The notes: generated by a model from the sequence alone, not told the origin. DNA of 15,910 nt from JBDROU01 sp043809745 [NCBI: bacterium] (GCA_043809745.1 JBDROU010000058.1:1-15910); one strand, 5' to 3'; shown: positions 1 to 7,239, counted from the first letter of the stretch. Translations and numbers: made by a program.

Positions 1-47
1 CTTCCTATTTTTACCAAATTAGAAACTTCCGGTTTTATTAATATAAA

Positions 48-95
48 CATCCGTAGTCACAGACATTGTGGTAACAATGCTGCGGTACGTTGATG
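48..95. repeat. Interrupted inverted repeat (hairpin)
   Basis: Four paired blocks nest around a GGTA loop (70-73): CATTGT/ACAATG (64-69 with 74-79), CAG/CTG (60-62 with 80-82), CGTA/TACG (52-55 with 86-89) and CATC/GATG (48-51 with 92-95). That makes 17 pairs interrupted by a one-base bulge, a small internal loop and a two-base bulge. No T tract follows on either strand, so it is not a standard intrinsic terminator. It could be a structured RNA, a 3'-end processing element or a protein site. Confidence 0.55.
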
Positions 96-205
96 AATAT
101 ATCTAAATATGAAAGAGCGAATTCATGGAAGTGTTAAACACAGACCTAAAACAAGATTGTTTTCTGATTATTATAATGTGAAAACAGTCATATATTCATT
201 AACGT
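87..205. repeat. Long-range 16-base inverted repeat with 87-base spacer
   Basis: The arm at 87-102 (ACGTTGATGAATATAT) is the reverse complement of the arm at 190-205 (ATATATTCATTAACGT) at 15 of 16 positions. The outer arm ends 5 bases from the korB stop codon. The left arm overlaps the 3' side of the 48-95 hairpin, so the two structures would be mutually exclusive. This could be a small repeat element with terminal inverted repeats or a folded 3' UTR; no target-site duplication was established. Confidence 0.5.
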
Positions 206-209
206 CGAT

Positions 210-1070
210 TCATTTATAACTATTTAGAAGTGCTTCGAGTTTTTTGTGGTTTATTTCCCTTTTATATAAAGGCCTTTTGTCACTAGTATATAACGCTGAA
301 TTTTCTTCAAATGTAGTTTTTTCTTTGTTAATATAAAAAATTCCCAATGGAAGTTTTTCTTTTTCAATAGCTCTCTTGAAAGCCTCTACCCTATTTGCCG
401 GATCATACCCTTCTTCGAGATAGTATGTGTTGTCTTTAAACCACTTGAAAGTATTTATCCTGTTGAATGTTATACAAGGCTGAAATATATCCACCAGAGC
501 ATACCCCTTATGAATAATAGCCTTTTTAACTATATCCACCGTTTGCTCTGCATCTCCTGAAAACGCTCTTGCAACAAAAGAAGCATCTTGAGCAACTGCA
601 ACAGCTATCGGATTAAAAGGCTCTAGAAATGAACCGTCTACTTGAACCGGTGTCTTAAAACCTTTCTGACTTGTCGGTGAAGCCTGGCCCTTAGTCAAGC
701 CATAAACCATATTGTTGTGAACTATATTGGTTATATCTGGATTTTTCCTCATTGTATGTATAAAATGATTCCCGCCTTCCCCGTACATATCACCATCACC
801 GCTTTCTGCAATGACAATGAGTTCAGGGTTGACCGCTTTAATAGCTACCGCCGGCGGGAGCGATCTTCCGTGCAGGCCATTAAACACATGGGACTTAAGG
901 TAATGAGGCAACTTTGCTGCCTGACCTATGCCGGAAACCATCACAAGTTTTTTTTGATTAATTTCAAGTTCAGCTAAAGCGCGTTTAATTATACTAAGAA
1001 TGCTAAAATCGCCGCACCCGGGACACCATGCTACATCTGCTTTCTCTACATCATATGTTTTTGGATCCAC
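210..1070 (-). CDS. korB: 2-oxoacid:ferredoxin oxidoreductase, beta subunit
   Basis: This is the thiamine-diphosphate-binding subunit of a cytoplasmic 2-oxoacid:ferredoxin oxidoreductase, which interconverts a 2-oxoacid plus CoA with acyl-CoA, CO2 and reduced ferredoxin. The 286 residues carry the ThDP/Mg motif GDGD at 91-94 followed by the [11 protein letters not shown] segment (about 119-129), both typical of KorB/PorB. Cluster cysteines C16 and C19 (WCPGCG) and C199 (QPC) are present, but the position of the usual third cysteine is Gln50 (SGIGQ). The start is GTG, supported by GGAGG nine bases upstream. It follows korA by 40 bases and ends the operon. 2-Oxoglutarate is the likeliest substrate, but pyruvate or branched-chain 2-oxoacids cannot be excluded. 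Confidence 0.9.
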   Translation of the reverse strand: MDPKTYDVEKADVAWCPGCGDFSILSIIKRALAELEINQKKLVMVSGIGQAAKLPHYLKSHVFNGLHGRSLPPAVAIKAVNPELIVIAESGDGDMYGEGGNHFIHTMRKNPDITNIVHNNMVYGLTKGQASPTSQKGFKTPVQVDGSFLEPFNPIAVAVAQDASFVARAFSGDAEQTVDIVKKAIIHKGYALVDIFQPCITFNRINTFKWFKDNTYYLEEGYDPANRVEAFKRAIEKEKLPLGIFYINKEKTTFEENSALYTSDKRPLYKREINHKKLEALLNSYK

Positions 1071-1110
1071 AAAACTTTACCTCCGCAAGATCGCTCAAAA
1101 ATCTTTGAAA

Positions 1111-2826
1111 TTAAATAAACTGCTTTAACTTTTCTGTTAATTCTTCAACAGAAAATGGGCTCCCGTTGTACTTCAGTATCTTATTATCAATTTCAACATT
1201 ATTGTAAAGTTTTATCAGCTTAGCGAATTGTGCTGTTGCATTACCTTCAATTATTATAATCTTGCCAGCTTTTTTAAGATACTTATTTACATCTGGATGA
1301 ATAGGATATACCTGCTTAAAATAAAGTATCGCAATATCTTCCCGATTTAGCTTTCCAACCGCTTCACGCAACGGCAAAACCGGGGTTCCCCAGCATATTA
1401 TAAGCTTTGTGTAATCCTTGCTTCCGATCAATTCCGGAGCAATTATATCCTTTTTTATTGCATCTAATTTTTTAAGCCTCTTATCCACCATTTGTATCCG
1501 AATATCTAAATTTTCTGTAAGATGCCCTTCCTCATCATGCTCATCGCTGTCAACAACTACTAAACCATCGCCAAATCCCGGTATGCCGCGCGGGGATATG
1601 CCGTCATCTGTTAAACGAAACCGCTTATAAGAAGATTCTGTTTTAGTTATGAATCTTTTATCAGTTTGCTCATTGATATTAAATTTATCCACCGCGTAAA
1701 ATGAATCCATAAGGAACTGATCGGTAAGAATAAAAACAGGGATTTGATATTTATCAGCCAGAGCAAAAGCCTTGTCAGTTAAATAAAAAGCATCTTCTAT
1801 AGTCCCCGGAGAAAAAATTATTCTTGGGAATTCACCATGCCCGGCATATAAAACAAGCTCCATATCCGATTGTTCTGTTCTTGTTGGGAGTCCTGTGGCA
1901 GGTCCCGGCCTCTGAGCAACATGTATGACTATCGGCGTCTCAATCATACCTGCCAGGCTTACCCCTTCAGCCATAAGAGCAAACCCGCCTCCTGAAGTTG
2001 AAACAAGCGCCCTAGCTCCGGCAAATGAAGCGCCCAAACCCATATTTATACCGGATATTTCATCTTCAGCCTGGTCTACAAAAACGCCGAACTCGTGGGA
2101 TTTCCCTGCAAGAAAAGTCAGCACACCTGTTGAAGGTGACATCGGATACGCGGATATAAAATTGCAGCCGCCCTTAAGAGCGCCCATAGAAACAGCTTCC
2201 GCACCATTGATCAGAACCTCATCTTTAATAACTGAATTTCTGCTAATTTCAAGTTTTATAAGGTTCGATTTCACAAAATCTTCTCCTATTAAATAACCTT
2301 TATTAACGGCTTGAATATTCTTTTGGATCAAATCATCTTTCTTCTTTGAGAAGTGTTTTCTTAAATATCCTTCAAGAATCGTTTTATCAACTTTAAGAAG
2401 CCCCGCAATCAAACCCACAGCAATCACATTAGAAAAAACAGGATTTCCGATCGATGTGGCAAGTTCAGAAAACGGGACATCCACCATATTGTAAGATGTT
2501 TTTATCTTGCCTTTTTCGCCGATTATTAAGGTTTTTTTTGAAATTCTTTTTTCCAGATGAGGAATAGCATCCTGATCAAGAGGTATAAGAAGGTCTATCC
2601 TGTCCACAAAAGCGGCTACCCTGTCAGATGAGACTCGTATTTGTGTGGAGTTGCTCCCTCCCCTAACGCGGGACATATATTCTTTGGTTGCAAAACAGAA
2701 AAAACCGTCAAGTTTAAGAACCCTGGTAAGTATGTACTCTATGGTTTGTATACCCTGACCTGCTTCACCGCAAAAAACCAGTGATAAATCATGAATAACA
2801 TTTTCTGCATTCTTATTTACAACCAT
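1111..2826 (-). CDS. korA: 2-oxoacid:ferredoxin oxidoreductase, fused gamma-alpha subunit
   Basis: This is the large subunit of the two-subunit 2-oxoacid:ferredoxin oxidoreductase encoded with korB. Residues 1 to about 195 form the gamma domain (GEAGQG at 20-25, MSRVRGG at 51-57). From about 205 the alpha domain begins, with YPMSPST at 227-233 matching the family's YPITPST substrate/ThDP-contact segment. SPRGIPG (411-417) and DEHDEEGHLTE (428-438) are typical of the OorA/KorA class, and a C-terminal domain II/III follows. The 571-residue length fits gamma-alpha fusions. No delta (2x[4Fe-4S] ferredoxin) subunit lies nearby, consistent with a two-subunit KorAB that gives electrons directly to ferredoxin. 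It starts at ATG after GAGG with a tight four-base spacing, 28 bases after pgi, so co-transcription is very likely. Substrate choice is not determinable by eye. Confidence 0.9.
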   Translation of the reverse strand: MVVNKNAENVIHDLSLVFCGEAGQGIQTIEYILTRVLKLDGFFCFATKEYMSRVRGGSNSTQIRVSSDRVAAFVDRIDLLIPLDQDAIPHLEKRISKKTLIIGEKGKIKTSYNMVDVPFSELATSIGNPVFSNVIAVGLIAGLLKVDKTILEGYLRKHFSKKKDDLIQKNIQAVNKGYLIGEDFVKSNLIKLEISRNSVIKDEVLINGAEAVSMGALKGGCNFISAYPMSPSTGVLTFLAGKSHEFGVFVDQAEDEISGINMGLGASFAGARALVSTSGGGFALMAEGVSLAGMIETPIVIHVAQRPGPATGLPTRTEQSDMELVLYAGHGEFPRIIFSPGTIEDAFYLTDKAFALADKYQIPVFILTDQFLMDSFYAVDKFNINEQTDKRFITKTESSYKRFRLTDDGISPRGIPGFGDGLVVVDSDEHDEEGHLTENLDIRIQMVDKRLKKLDAIKKDIIAPELIGSKDYTKLIICWGTPVLPLREAVGKLNREDIAILYFKQVYPIHPDVNKYLKKAGKIIIIEGNATAQFAKLIKLYNNVEIDNKILKYNGSPFSVEELTEKLKQFI

Positions 2827-2854
2827 TAAACCTCGCAGTTATTAGATAGTTCTC

Positions 2855-4327
2855 TTAGAGATAAAACTCTTTCATTTTTACTAAGGGGTTATTCTTTATC
2901 TCGTTTGCAATTAATGGTGATAAACCGGGTTTTTTCAACTTAAAATACATATAATTCTTATAACCTTCTACACCCGGTTGATCAAAAGCATTGATATCTA
3001 ATAATTCGCCTTCAAATGCTGTAGCCATCTCAAAAAAGAATAGCAACTCGCCCCAATGAAAAGGAGTAATCTTAGGCATAATAATGGTACAGTTTGGCCG
3101 TTTTTCCATTACCAGCGCCCATTCAGTAGCCTCCTGCGCCAACGAAAGCAGTTCAGAATATTTTTTACCGGAAAAAATGTCTTCTGACTTAGGCAATTTG
3201 ATATCATTTTTGAATTTTTCCACCTTAATAAAAGTAACAACTTTATCATACTCGCCTTCAATATTATTCTGTTGTATTGAATGCAGATCATTCGTTCCTC
3301 TAGCGGGAACGGGAGTCCTTCCCACATTCACCACACGTGTTTTATCATTTATCCAACTAATAGAACCGTCGGAATCTATGTTTATTTTTCTACCATATTT
3401 TTTTCCTAAACTCTCGGCTAACAATTGAGAATACCAGTCCGCCGTAGATTTCAGCATCTCCGAAAATGGCATAAGTATCGAAATAGATTTATTTTTCTTT
3501 CTGTACATAATTGTATGCAAAACTGCATACATATAAGCCGGATTAGTATACAACGATCCCAAAGAACACCTTTTCTCCATAGCTCCTGCCCCGCTCAGTA
3601 CCTCTTTTATACTGATACCAACTATTGCAAGGTGAAGCAATCCCATATTGAATTCAGAAAATCTGCCTCCAACACCTTTAAGAAGCGACAGATTCTTAAA
3701 ACTCAATGTATCTTTTGACTGTTCAGCATCTATCCTCTTTCTTAATGTACCGGACTGGGGATCAGTTATAGCAAAAATCTGTCTTCCAAACTTTTTACCA
3801 ACCCCCTTTTTTAGCCAGTTTTCAACCACCTCAAATGCCACTTTTGTTTCGGTAGTCTCACCTGACTTCGATATAACAATAACAAATGTCTTTTTTGGAT
3901 TTAGTTTTTTTAGCAACACGCTTAAAGATTCAGGATCTAAATTGTTTCCTTCAAAATATATTTTAGGACGATTTTTATTAAATCCAGAAAATTCATTAAA
4001 ATAGGGTGCGCATAATGCATCCTGCGCCGCTTTAAGACCTAAATATGATCCTCCTATGCCTAAGGATATCACGCTTTCATATTTAAATGCAATTTCTCTA
4101 CCCAGATTTTGAATTTGATTGATATTCTTACCATCCTGATAAGGAAGCTTGACCCATTCAAGCCCGACATTCACCCTGTTAACAGGATTATCTATAACAG
4201 CCCTAAAATTTTCATGGGCCTTTTTAACAAGTTCATCCATCTCTTTAAGTTCAGACGGCTCCACACCATGTTCAGAACCAACATTTAAACTAAACATATT
4301 ATTAAAATCAAATATCAACTGATCCAT
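2855..4327 (-). CDS. pgi: Glucose-6-phosphate isomerase
   Basis: This cytoplasmic enzyme interconverts glucose 6-phosphate and fructose 6-phosphate in glycolysis and gluconeogenesis. The 490-residue protein has the sugar-phosphate isomerase (SIS) landmarks: GIGGSYLG at 90-97, the phosphate-binding loop SKSGETT at 153-159 and GVGGRFSE at 218-225. Active-site candidates in the expected order are Glu305 (in LLAESLGK), His349 (in NDLHSIQ) and Lys457 (in PGVEGYK). The length suits the shorter bacterial PGI class rather than the roughly 550-residue E. coli form. The start ATG is preceded by AGGAG with seven-base spacing. It sits between the dodecin/zinc-knuckle gene (54-base gap) and korA (28-base gap) in the same operon. 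All key residues appear intact. Confidence 0.95.
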   Translation of the reverse strand: MDQLIFDFNNMFSLNVGSEHGVEPSELKEMDELVKKAHENFRAVIDNPVNRVNVGLEWVKLPYQDGKNINQIQNLGREIAFKYESVISLGIGGSYLGLKAAQDALCAPYFNEFSGFNKNRPKIYFEGNNLDPESLSVLLKKLNPKKTFVIVISKSGETTETKVAFEVVENWLKKGVGKKFGRQIFAITDPQSGTLRKRIDAEQSKDTLSFKNLSLLKGVGGRFSEFNMGLLHLAIVGISIKEVLSGAGAMEKRCSLGSLYTNPAYMYAVLHTIMYRKKNKSISILMPFSEMLKSTADWYSQLLAESLGKKYGRKINIDSDGSISWINDKTRVVNVGRTPVPARGTNDLHSIQQNNIEGEYDKVVTFIKVEKFKNDIKLPKSEDIFSGKKYSELLSLAQEATEWALVMEKRPNCTIIMPKITPFHWGELLFFFEMATAFEGELLDINAFDQPGVEGYKNYMYFKLKKPGLSPLIANEIKNNPLVKMKEFYL

Positions 4328-4381
4328 TAAAGATCTCCTTTCACATATTTACAACAAAAAGAAACTCTTTTTATGCAGCGT

Positions 4382-4828
4382 TTACTTATCAATTTTTTTT
4401 GGATTACATAAGTGATCAGCGCTGATGGCGGTACGCCCACAGCTGTTGCATATATATGCAAGCTCTTTTGCCTTGTCGCTGCACAGGTGTCTTTCATCCG
4501 GTATTAACGCTCCGCACCAATCGCATTTCTCATCATGGTATGTCTGGGGTATGCAAAGATGCCCGCCTTCTTTTACCGGCTCCTGACAAGTAGGACAGAA
4601 CTCCTTGTTTTCTTCTTTACCCTTATCCTTTTTACTTTCAGCTTCAACAGCAACCTTTAGCTTAACCTGATATTCTTTGAAAGATCCGCTTCTGGCCGCA
4701 CCGCGCTGCTCAACCACCTCAAAAAAATGCACTTTATTTCCGGATCCAATTAAATTATCTATTACTTCTTTAACCGCTTCTGAGAAACCGCTTTTTGAAC
4801 TTCCAACAACCTCTATCATCTTAAACAT
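4382..4828 (-). CDS. Dodecin-like domain fused to three zinc-knuckle motifs
   Basis: The first 65 or so residues of this 148-residue protein look like dodecin, the small beta-alpha-beta-beta protein that assembles into hollow flavin-storing dodecamers: an IEVVGSS opening strand, an amphipathic helix with SEAVKEVI, then FFEVVEQRG and EYQVKLKVAVE. Against haloarchaeal dodecin, the flavin-stacking Trp corresponds to Phe35 and the flavin-contacting Gln to Gln54. A charged linker (about 64-76) leads to three near-identical motifs, each C-x2-C-x8-H-L-C: C78/C81/H90/C92, C102/C105/H114/C116 and C127/C130/H139/C141, probably zinc sites. GGAGG lies six bases before ATG. The gene follows greA by 19 bases. 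The dodecin assignment is from pattern recognition; alternatively only the fold is shared and flavin is not bound. Function is unknown. Confidence 0.75.
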   Translation of the reverse strand: MFKMIEVVGSSKSGFSEAVKEVIDNLIGSGNKVHFFEVVEQRGAARSGSFKEYQVKLKVAVEAESKKDKGKEENKEFCPTCQEPVKEGGHLCIPQTYHDEKCDWCGALIPDERHLCSDKAKELAYICNSCGRTAISADHLCNPKKIDK

Positions 4829-4847
4829 AGCTAGCCTCCATTATTAT

Positions 4848-5318
4848 TTAATTTACAGCCATTTTTTTAATTTTATATTTTAGCAAACCTGCAGGGACCT
4901 TTATTTCTATAACCTCATCTAATTTATGGTTCATCAATCCCCTTCCAACCGGGGAATTTATTGATATCTTCCCTTTGGAAAAATCCGATTCCAGCTCCGA
5001 AACCAGAGTATATACGGTTGTCTCCTTTGTGTTAATGTCTTCAAGCGTAACCGTAGTTCCGATCACAACCTCATCTTTTGGTATCTTTTTAGGATCAATC
5101 AACTGCGCCCTGCCCAGTTTGTTTTCCAAATCCGCGATCTTCATCTCATTCAAGCCCTGCTCTTCTTTTGCAGCGTCATATTCAGCATTTTCGCTAATAT
5201 CACCCTGTTCCCTGGCTTCCCCTATAGCCCTTGAAAGATCCGGTCTTCGCTTTTTTAGCATTTCAAGTTCATTCTTCAGCTTATCATAACCTTCCCTGGT
5301 TAAGTAAATCTTTTCCAT
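4848..5318 (-). CDS. greA: Transcription elongation factor GreA
   Basis: GreA binds the secondary channel of RNA polymerase and stimulates cleavage of backtracked transcripts. The N-terminal coiled coil carries the conserved tip GDISENAEYDAA with acidic Asp40 and Glu43, matching E. coli Asp41/Glu44. The C-terminal FKBP-like domain (about 80-156) includes IGTTVTL and the near-terminal SPVGRGLMNHKLDEV segment. Length is 156 residues from ATG at 5318, close to the usual 158. An upstream in-frame GTG (5330) would add four residues, but it overlaps the GAGG ribosome-binding site six bases before the ATG, and family proteins begin near MEKIYLT, so the ATG is preferred. It is the first gene of the minus-strand operon greA-dodecin/zinc-pgi-korA-korB. 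Confidence 0.95.
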   Translation of the reverse strand: MEKIYLTREGYDKLKNELEMLKKRRPDLSRAIGEAREQGDISENAEYDAAKEEQGLNEMKIADLENKLGRAQLIDPKKIPKDEVVIGTTVTLEDINTKETTVYTLVSELESDFSKGKISINSPVGRGLMNHKLDEVIEIKVPAGLLKYKIKKMAVN

Positions 5319-5324
5319 TAGAAA

Positions 5325-5328
5325 CCTC
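5325..5328 (-). promoter_or_regulatory. greA ribosome-binding site (decides the start)
   Basis: On the minus strand GAGG is followed by six bases and then ATG (5318-5316). Choosing the upstream GTG at 5330-5328 would place the start codon over this site with no good SD of its own, so the ATG start is favoured. Confidence 0.7.
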
Positions 5329-5338
5329 ACATTTCAGA

Positions 5339-5350
5339 ACAACCGGTTGT
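5339..5350. repeat. Perfect 12-bp palindrome in greA leader
   Basis: ACAACCGGTTGT is a perfect palindrome located 20 bases upstream of the greA ATG, between the proposed promoter and the ribosome-binding site. It could be an operator or simply a small RNA hairpin. No known regulator site was recognised. Confidence 0.4.
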
Positions 5351-5372
5351 CCTATAGCTATTTAAAAAAACT

Positions 5373-5391
5373 TATTGCATTGATATTGCAT
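5373..5391. repeat. Direct repeat TATTGCAT x2, 11-bp period
   Basis: TATTGCAT occurs at 5373-5380 and again at 5384-5391, one helical turn apart, just downstream of the proposed greA -10 element. The spacing would suit a regulator bound on one face of the helix, but in AT-rich DNA chance is also plausible. Confidence 0.35.
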
Positions 5392-5392
5392 T

Positions 5393-5422
5393 ATTCTAAC
5401 AATATATTTCCTTACTTTGCAA
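5393..5422 (-). promoter_or_regulatory. Probable sigma70-type promoter for the greA operon
   Basis: Reading the minus strand, TTGCAA (5422-5417, 4/6 to the -35 consensus) is followed by an 18-base spacer and TAGAAT (5398-5393, 5/6 to the -10 consensus). It lies directly after the U tract of the terminator of the preceding gene, where a new transcription unit is expected. The leader would be about 68 bases. Confidence 0.45.
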
Positions 5423-5424
5423 CA

Positions 5425-5483
5425 GAAAAAAAAGGACAGCTTCTTTTTAATAAATTTAAAGATTAAAAAGCCGCTGTCCTTTT
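5425..5483 (-). terminator. Intrinsic terminator of the glutamate-synthase-like gene
   Basis: The arms 5430-5440 and 5473-5483 are perfectly complementary over 11 bases (AAAAGGACAGC / GCTGTCCTTTT). An inner A/T-rich extension pairs 5442-5450 with 5462-5470. On the minus strand the stem is followed by a run of eight T (5433-5426, partly in the stem). It begins 12 bases after the stop codon of the gene at 5496-7109, so it clearly separates that gene from greA. Confidence 0.88.
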
Positions 5484-5495
5484 GTATACCGCTTA

Positions 5496-7109
5496 TCAGC
5501 CGACCATTACTGGTTCGGCTTTACCTTCTAAAACCGCTTCTGCTTCTTCGCGAAATGCATCCATTACATAAGGAATACCCGAAATCTTCGCAGCTTCCTC
5601 GCTTAATGACATTACATCTTTTCTGGAGATGCTCTTGATATTAAAGTTCCTGCTCCCAGCCATAAGCTGCTGCAAGCCCACTCTGAGCTTCTGAGAGTAG
5701 CTGTATATTCCAACCGCTCCGAGAGGAATATTTTTCATCTCATTGCCGTATTTTTCAGCAAGTTCATCATAACACACAAATATCTCCTGAGGAGTATTAC
5801 CAAACTGAGATACAGTCTTTGGCAGATCCTTATTTTTCATCCAGTTACTTATATTCTTGCCTACCATACCCGGTATCATCAATGCTCTACCCATACACAC
5901 AGACTTTACAAATGGAGCACCCATCGCAAGTACCTTAAATATATGATCCTCAGCGCTAAATCCTCCTGCTATAGCGATATCAGGTACACGCATCCCTTTT
6001 TGAGTAAGTTTCTGGCATATTTCATACGTCATAGCCTGCAGGTAAAAAGTAGGAACTCCCCACTCTTCCATCATACGCCAAGGGCTCATCCCGGTTCCGC
6101 CCGGCGCACCGTCAATGGTAAGTAAATCTATATGAGCTTGAGCGCTGAATTTAATTGCCATAGCCAGTTCTCTTAAAGGATACGCACCGGTCTTTAATGT
6201 TATTCTCTTGAAACCGAGATCTCTGAGTCTTTTCACTTCATTAAAAAAAGCTTCTTCGGTAACAAATCCCAGACGGGAATGCCGTTCAAATTCTTTGATA
6301 GCTCCGTCTTTAAAGGCCTTTTTAACGGATGAAATTGTCGGATCCGGTGTAACAACATAACCTCGTTTTTTAAGCTCAAGAGCCCTTTCCAGCGTATTAA
6401 CCTTAATTTCCCCTCCAATACATTTTGCGCCCTGCCCCCATTTAAGTTCGATAGTATCTAAATTATGCTTCTTGCTTACATATTCTGCTACGCCTAACCG
6501 TGTATCCTCAACATTCATCTGCACCAATATTTCTCCATAACCGTCATGGTATCTTTTATAAGTCTCAATCCTTTTGTCCATATCCGGGGCTTTTTTTACT
6601 TTACCGTTGGAGTCCAACTCCAATTCAGGATCAATTCCGCACACATTCTCTCCGCAAACCAAGGTAACACCCGAGATAGCGGCGCCAACAGCAAAATGCT
6701 CCCAATTTTTTCTGGCGATTTCTGTAGAACCCAATGCCCCGGTAAACACGGGTATTTTCATTTTAACCTTCTTTTCCCATCCATATTCTGTTTCAGTATT
6801 GACATTTGGGAAAATAGCGGTATCAGAATTCCCTTCAACACCCTTAGGCAAACCCTTTGCTCCCATAGCATACCCCTGAATGTTAATGTGAGAATAATCC
6901 ACCGGATAATCTTTGTCTCCGCCGGCAGTTATATCACCGAACGGCCCCGGATAAATCAGTTCACGACCCCTAAATGTCGCTTTGAAAATCTCACAGTTCC
7001 CGCGGCACCCATCAATACAGCGCGTACAGATACCGGAACCCTTTACTACATCTCTGGATCTGTTAGCTGTCTGAGTCACATCATTGGCATTTGGTCTTTG
7101 CAAATTCAT
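5496..7109 (-). CDS. FMN-binding glutamate synthase-family protein with N-terminal cysteine cluster
   Basis: This 537-residue protein matches the FMN/synthase domain of glutamate synthase, which converts 2-oxoglutarate and ammonia to glutamate. Signatures in order are KWGQGAKCIGGE (223-234), DGAPGGTGMSP (333-343) and the phosphate-binding GGFSAEDH to MGRAL segment (382-410). It lacks the glutamine amidotransferase domain, the NADPH subunit and the regular post-FMN 3Fe-4S cysteine triplet. Instead there is an N-terminal C28-x2-C31-x3-C35-x3-C39 cluster that could hold an iron-sulfur centre. This architecture resembles the archaeal/anaerobe 'glutamate synthase-related' family whose exact reaction is unsettled. 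ATG is preceded by a strong GGGAGGG site, five-base spacing. It has its own promoter, leader hairpin and terminator, so it is probably monocistronic and regulated separately. Confidence 0.85.
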   Translation of the reverse strand: MNLQRPNANDVTQTANRSRDVVKGSGICTRCIDGCRGNCEIFKATFRGRELIYPGPFGDITAGGDKDYPVDYSHINIQGYAMGAKGLPKGVEGNSDTAIFPNVNTETEYGWEKKVKMKIPVFTGALGSTEIARKNWEHFAVGAAISGVTLVCGENVCGIDPELELDSNGKVKKAPDMDKRIETYKRYHDGYGEILVQMNVEDTRLGVAEYVSKKHNLDTIELKWGQGAKCIGGEIKVNTLERALELKKRGYVVTPDPTISSVKKAFKDGAIKEFERHSRLGFVTEEAFFNEVKRLRDLGFKRITLKTGAYPLRELAMAIKFSAQAHIDLLTIDGAPGGTGMSPWRMMEEWGVPTFYLQAMTYEICQKLTQKGMRVPDIAIAGGFSAEDHIFKVLAMGAPFVKSVCMGRALMIPGMVGKNISNWMKNKDLPKTVSQFGNTPQEIFVCYDELAEKYGNEMKNIPLGAVGIYSYSQKLRVGLQQLMAGSRNFNIKSISRKDVMSLSEEAAKISGIPYVMDAFREEAEAVLEGKAEPVMVG

Positions 7110-7150
7110 TTAGCCCTCCCTTTATTTTTCACAATATGTAACGTATAATT

Positions 7151-7191
7151 AAAAAAAGACGTTCCGCACCCTTAAGAAGCGCAAGAACGCC
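7151..7191 (-). terminator. Terminator-like hairpin in the gltB-type leader (possible attenuator)
   Basis: On the minus strand GGCGTTC (7191-7185) pairs with GAACGTC (7164-7158) including one G:U, and GCGC pairs with GTGC inside across a small internal loop, closing a 9-base loop. Seven T (7157-7151) follow immediately. The element lies between the strong promoter at 7240-7268 and the start codon at 7109, so transcripts for the downstream gene must cross it. It may also terminate malQ read-through. No ligand-binding aptamer was recognised. Confidence 0.65.
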
Positions 7192-7239
7192 ATTGTTCAA
7201 TTGCATTTACTGAAAAATTATTTGAAATTTAGTGCTAAT

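Larger units (their letters stand above)
1..209. other. Intergenic region downstream of korB, rich in inverted repeats
   Basis: No convincing coding region is present on either strand. The stretch lies beyond the korB stop codon and contains several nested inverted repeats: an interrupted hairpin at 48-95, a long-range 16-base inverted repeat (87-102 with 190-205), a short palindrome at 131-141 and a 7-bp A/T-rich stem at 148-163. The last one reads AAAACAATCTTGTTTT on the minus strand and could act as a weak terminator for korB, but it has only one G:C pair per arm and a short T run. No tRNA or recognised riboswitch was seen. Confidence 0.6.

Noticed and set aside
148-163. A/T-rich stem as the korB terminator
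   Set aside because: The 7-bp stem has a single G:C pair and a two-base loop that is sterically poor, with only four T, which is too weak to call as a terminator.
5319-5330. GTG at 5330 as the greA start
   Set aside because: It overlaps the GAGG site that serves the ATG at 5318 and adds four residues not typical of GreA.
6546-7148. A 200-codon plus-strand open frame over the glutamate-synthase-like gene
   Set aside because: It is fully antisense to a gene with clear family motifs and shows no domain-like sequence of its own, so it is treated as a shadow frame.
7129-7206. Short leader peptides on the minus strand (25 codons from 7206, or 14 codons from 7193) across the hairpin
   Set aside because: Neither has a Shine-Dalgarno site, and neither is enriched in a regulatory amino acid such as Gln or Glu. 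A translational attenuator is possible but unsupported.
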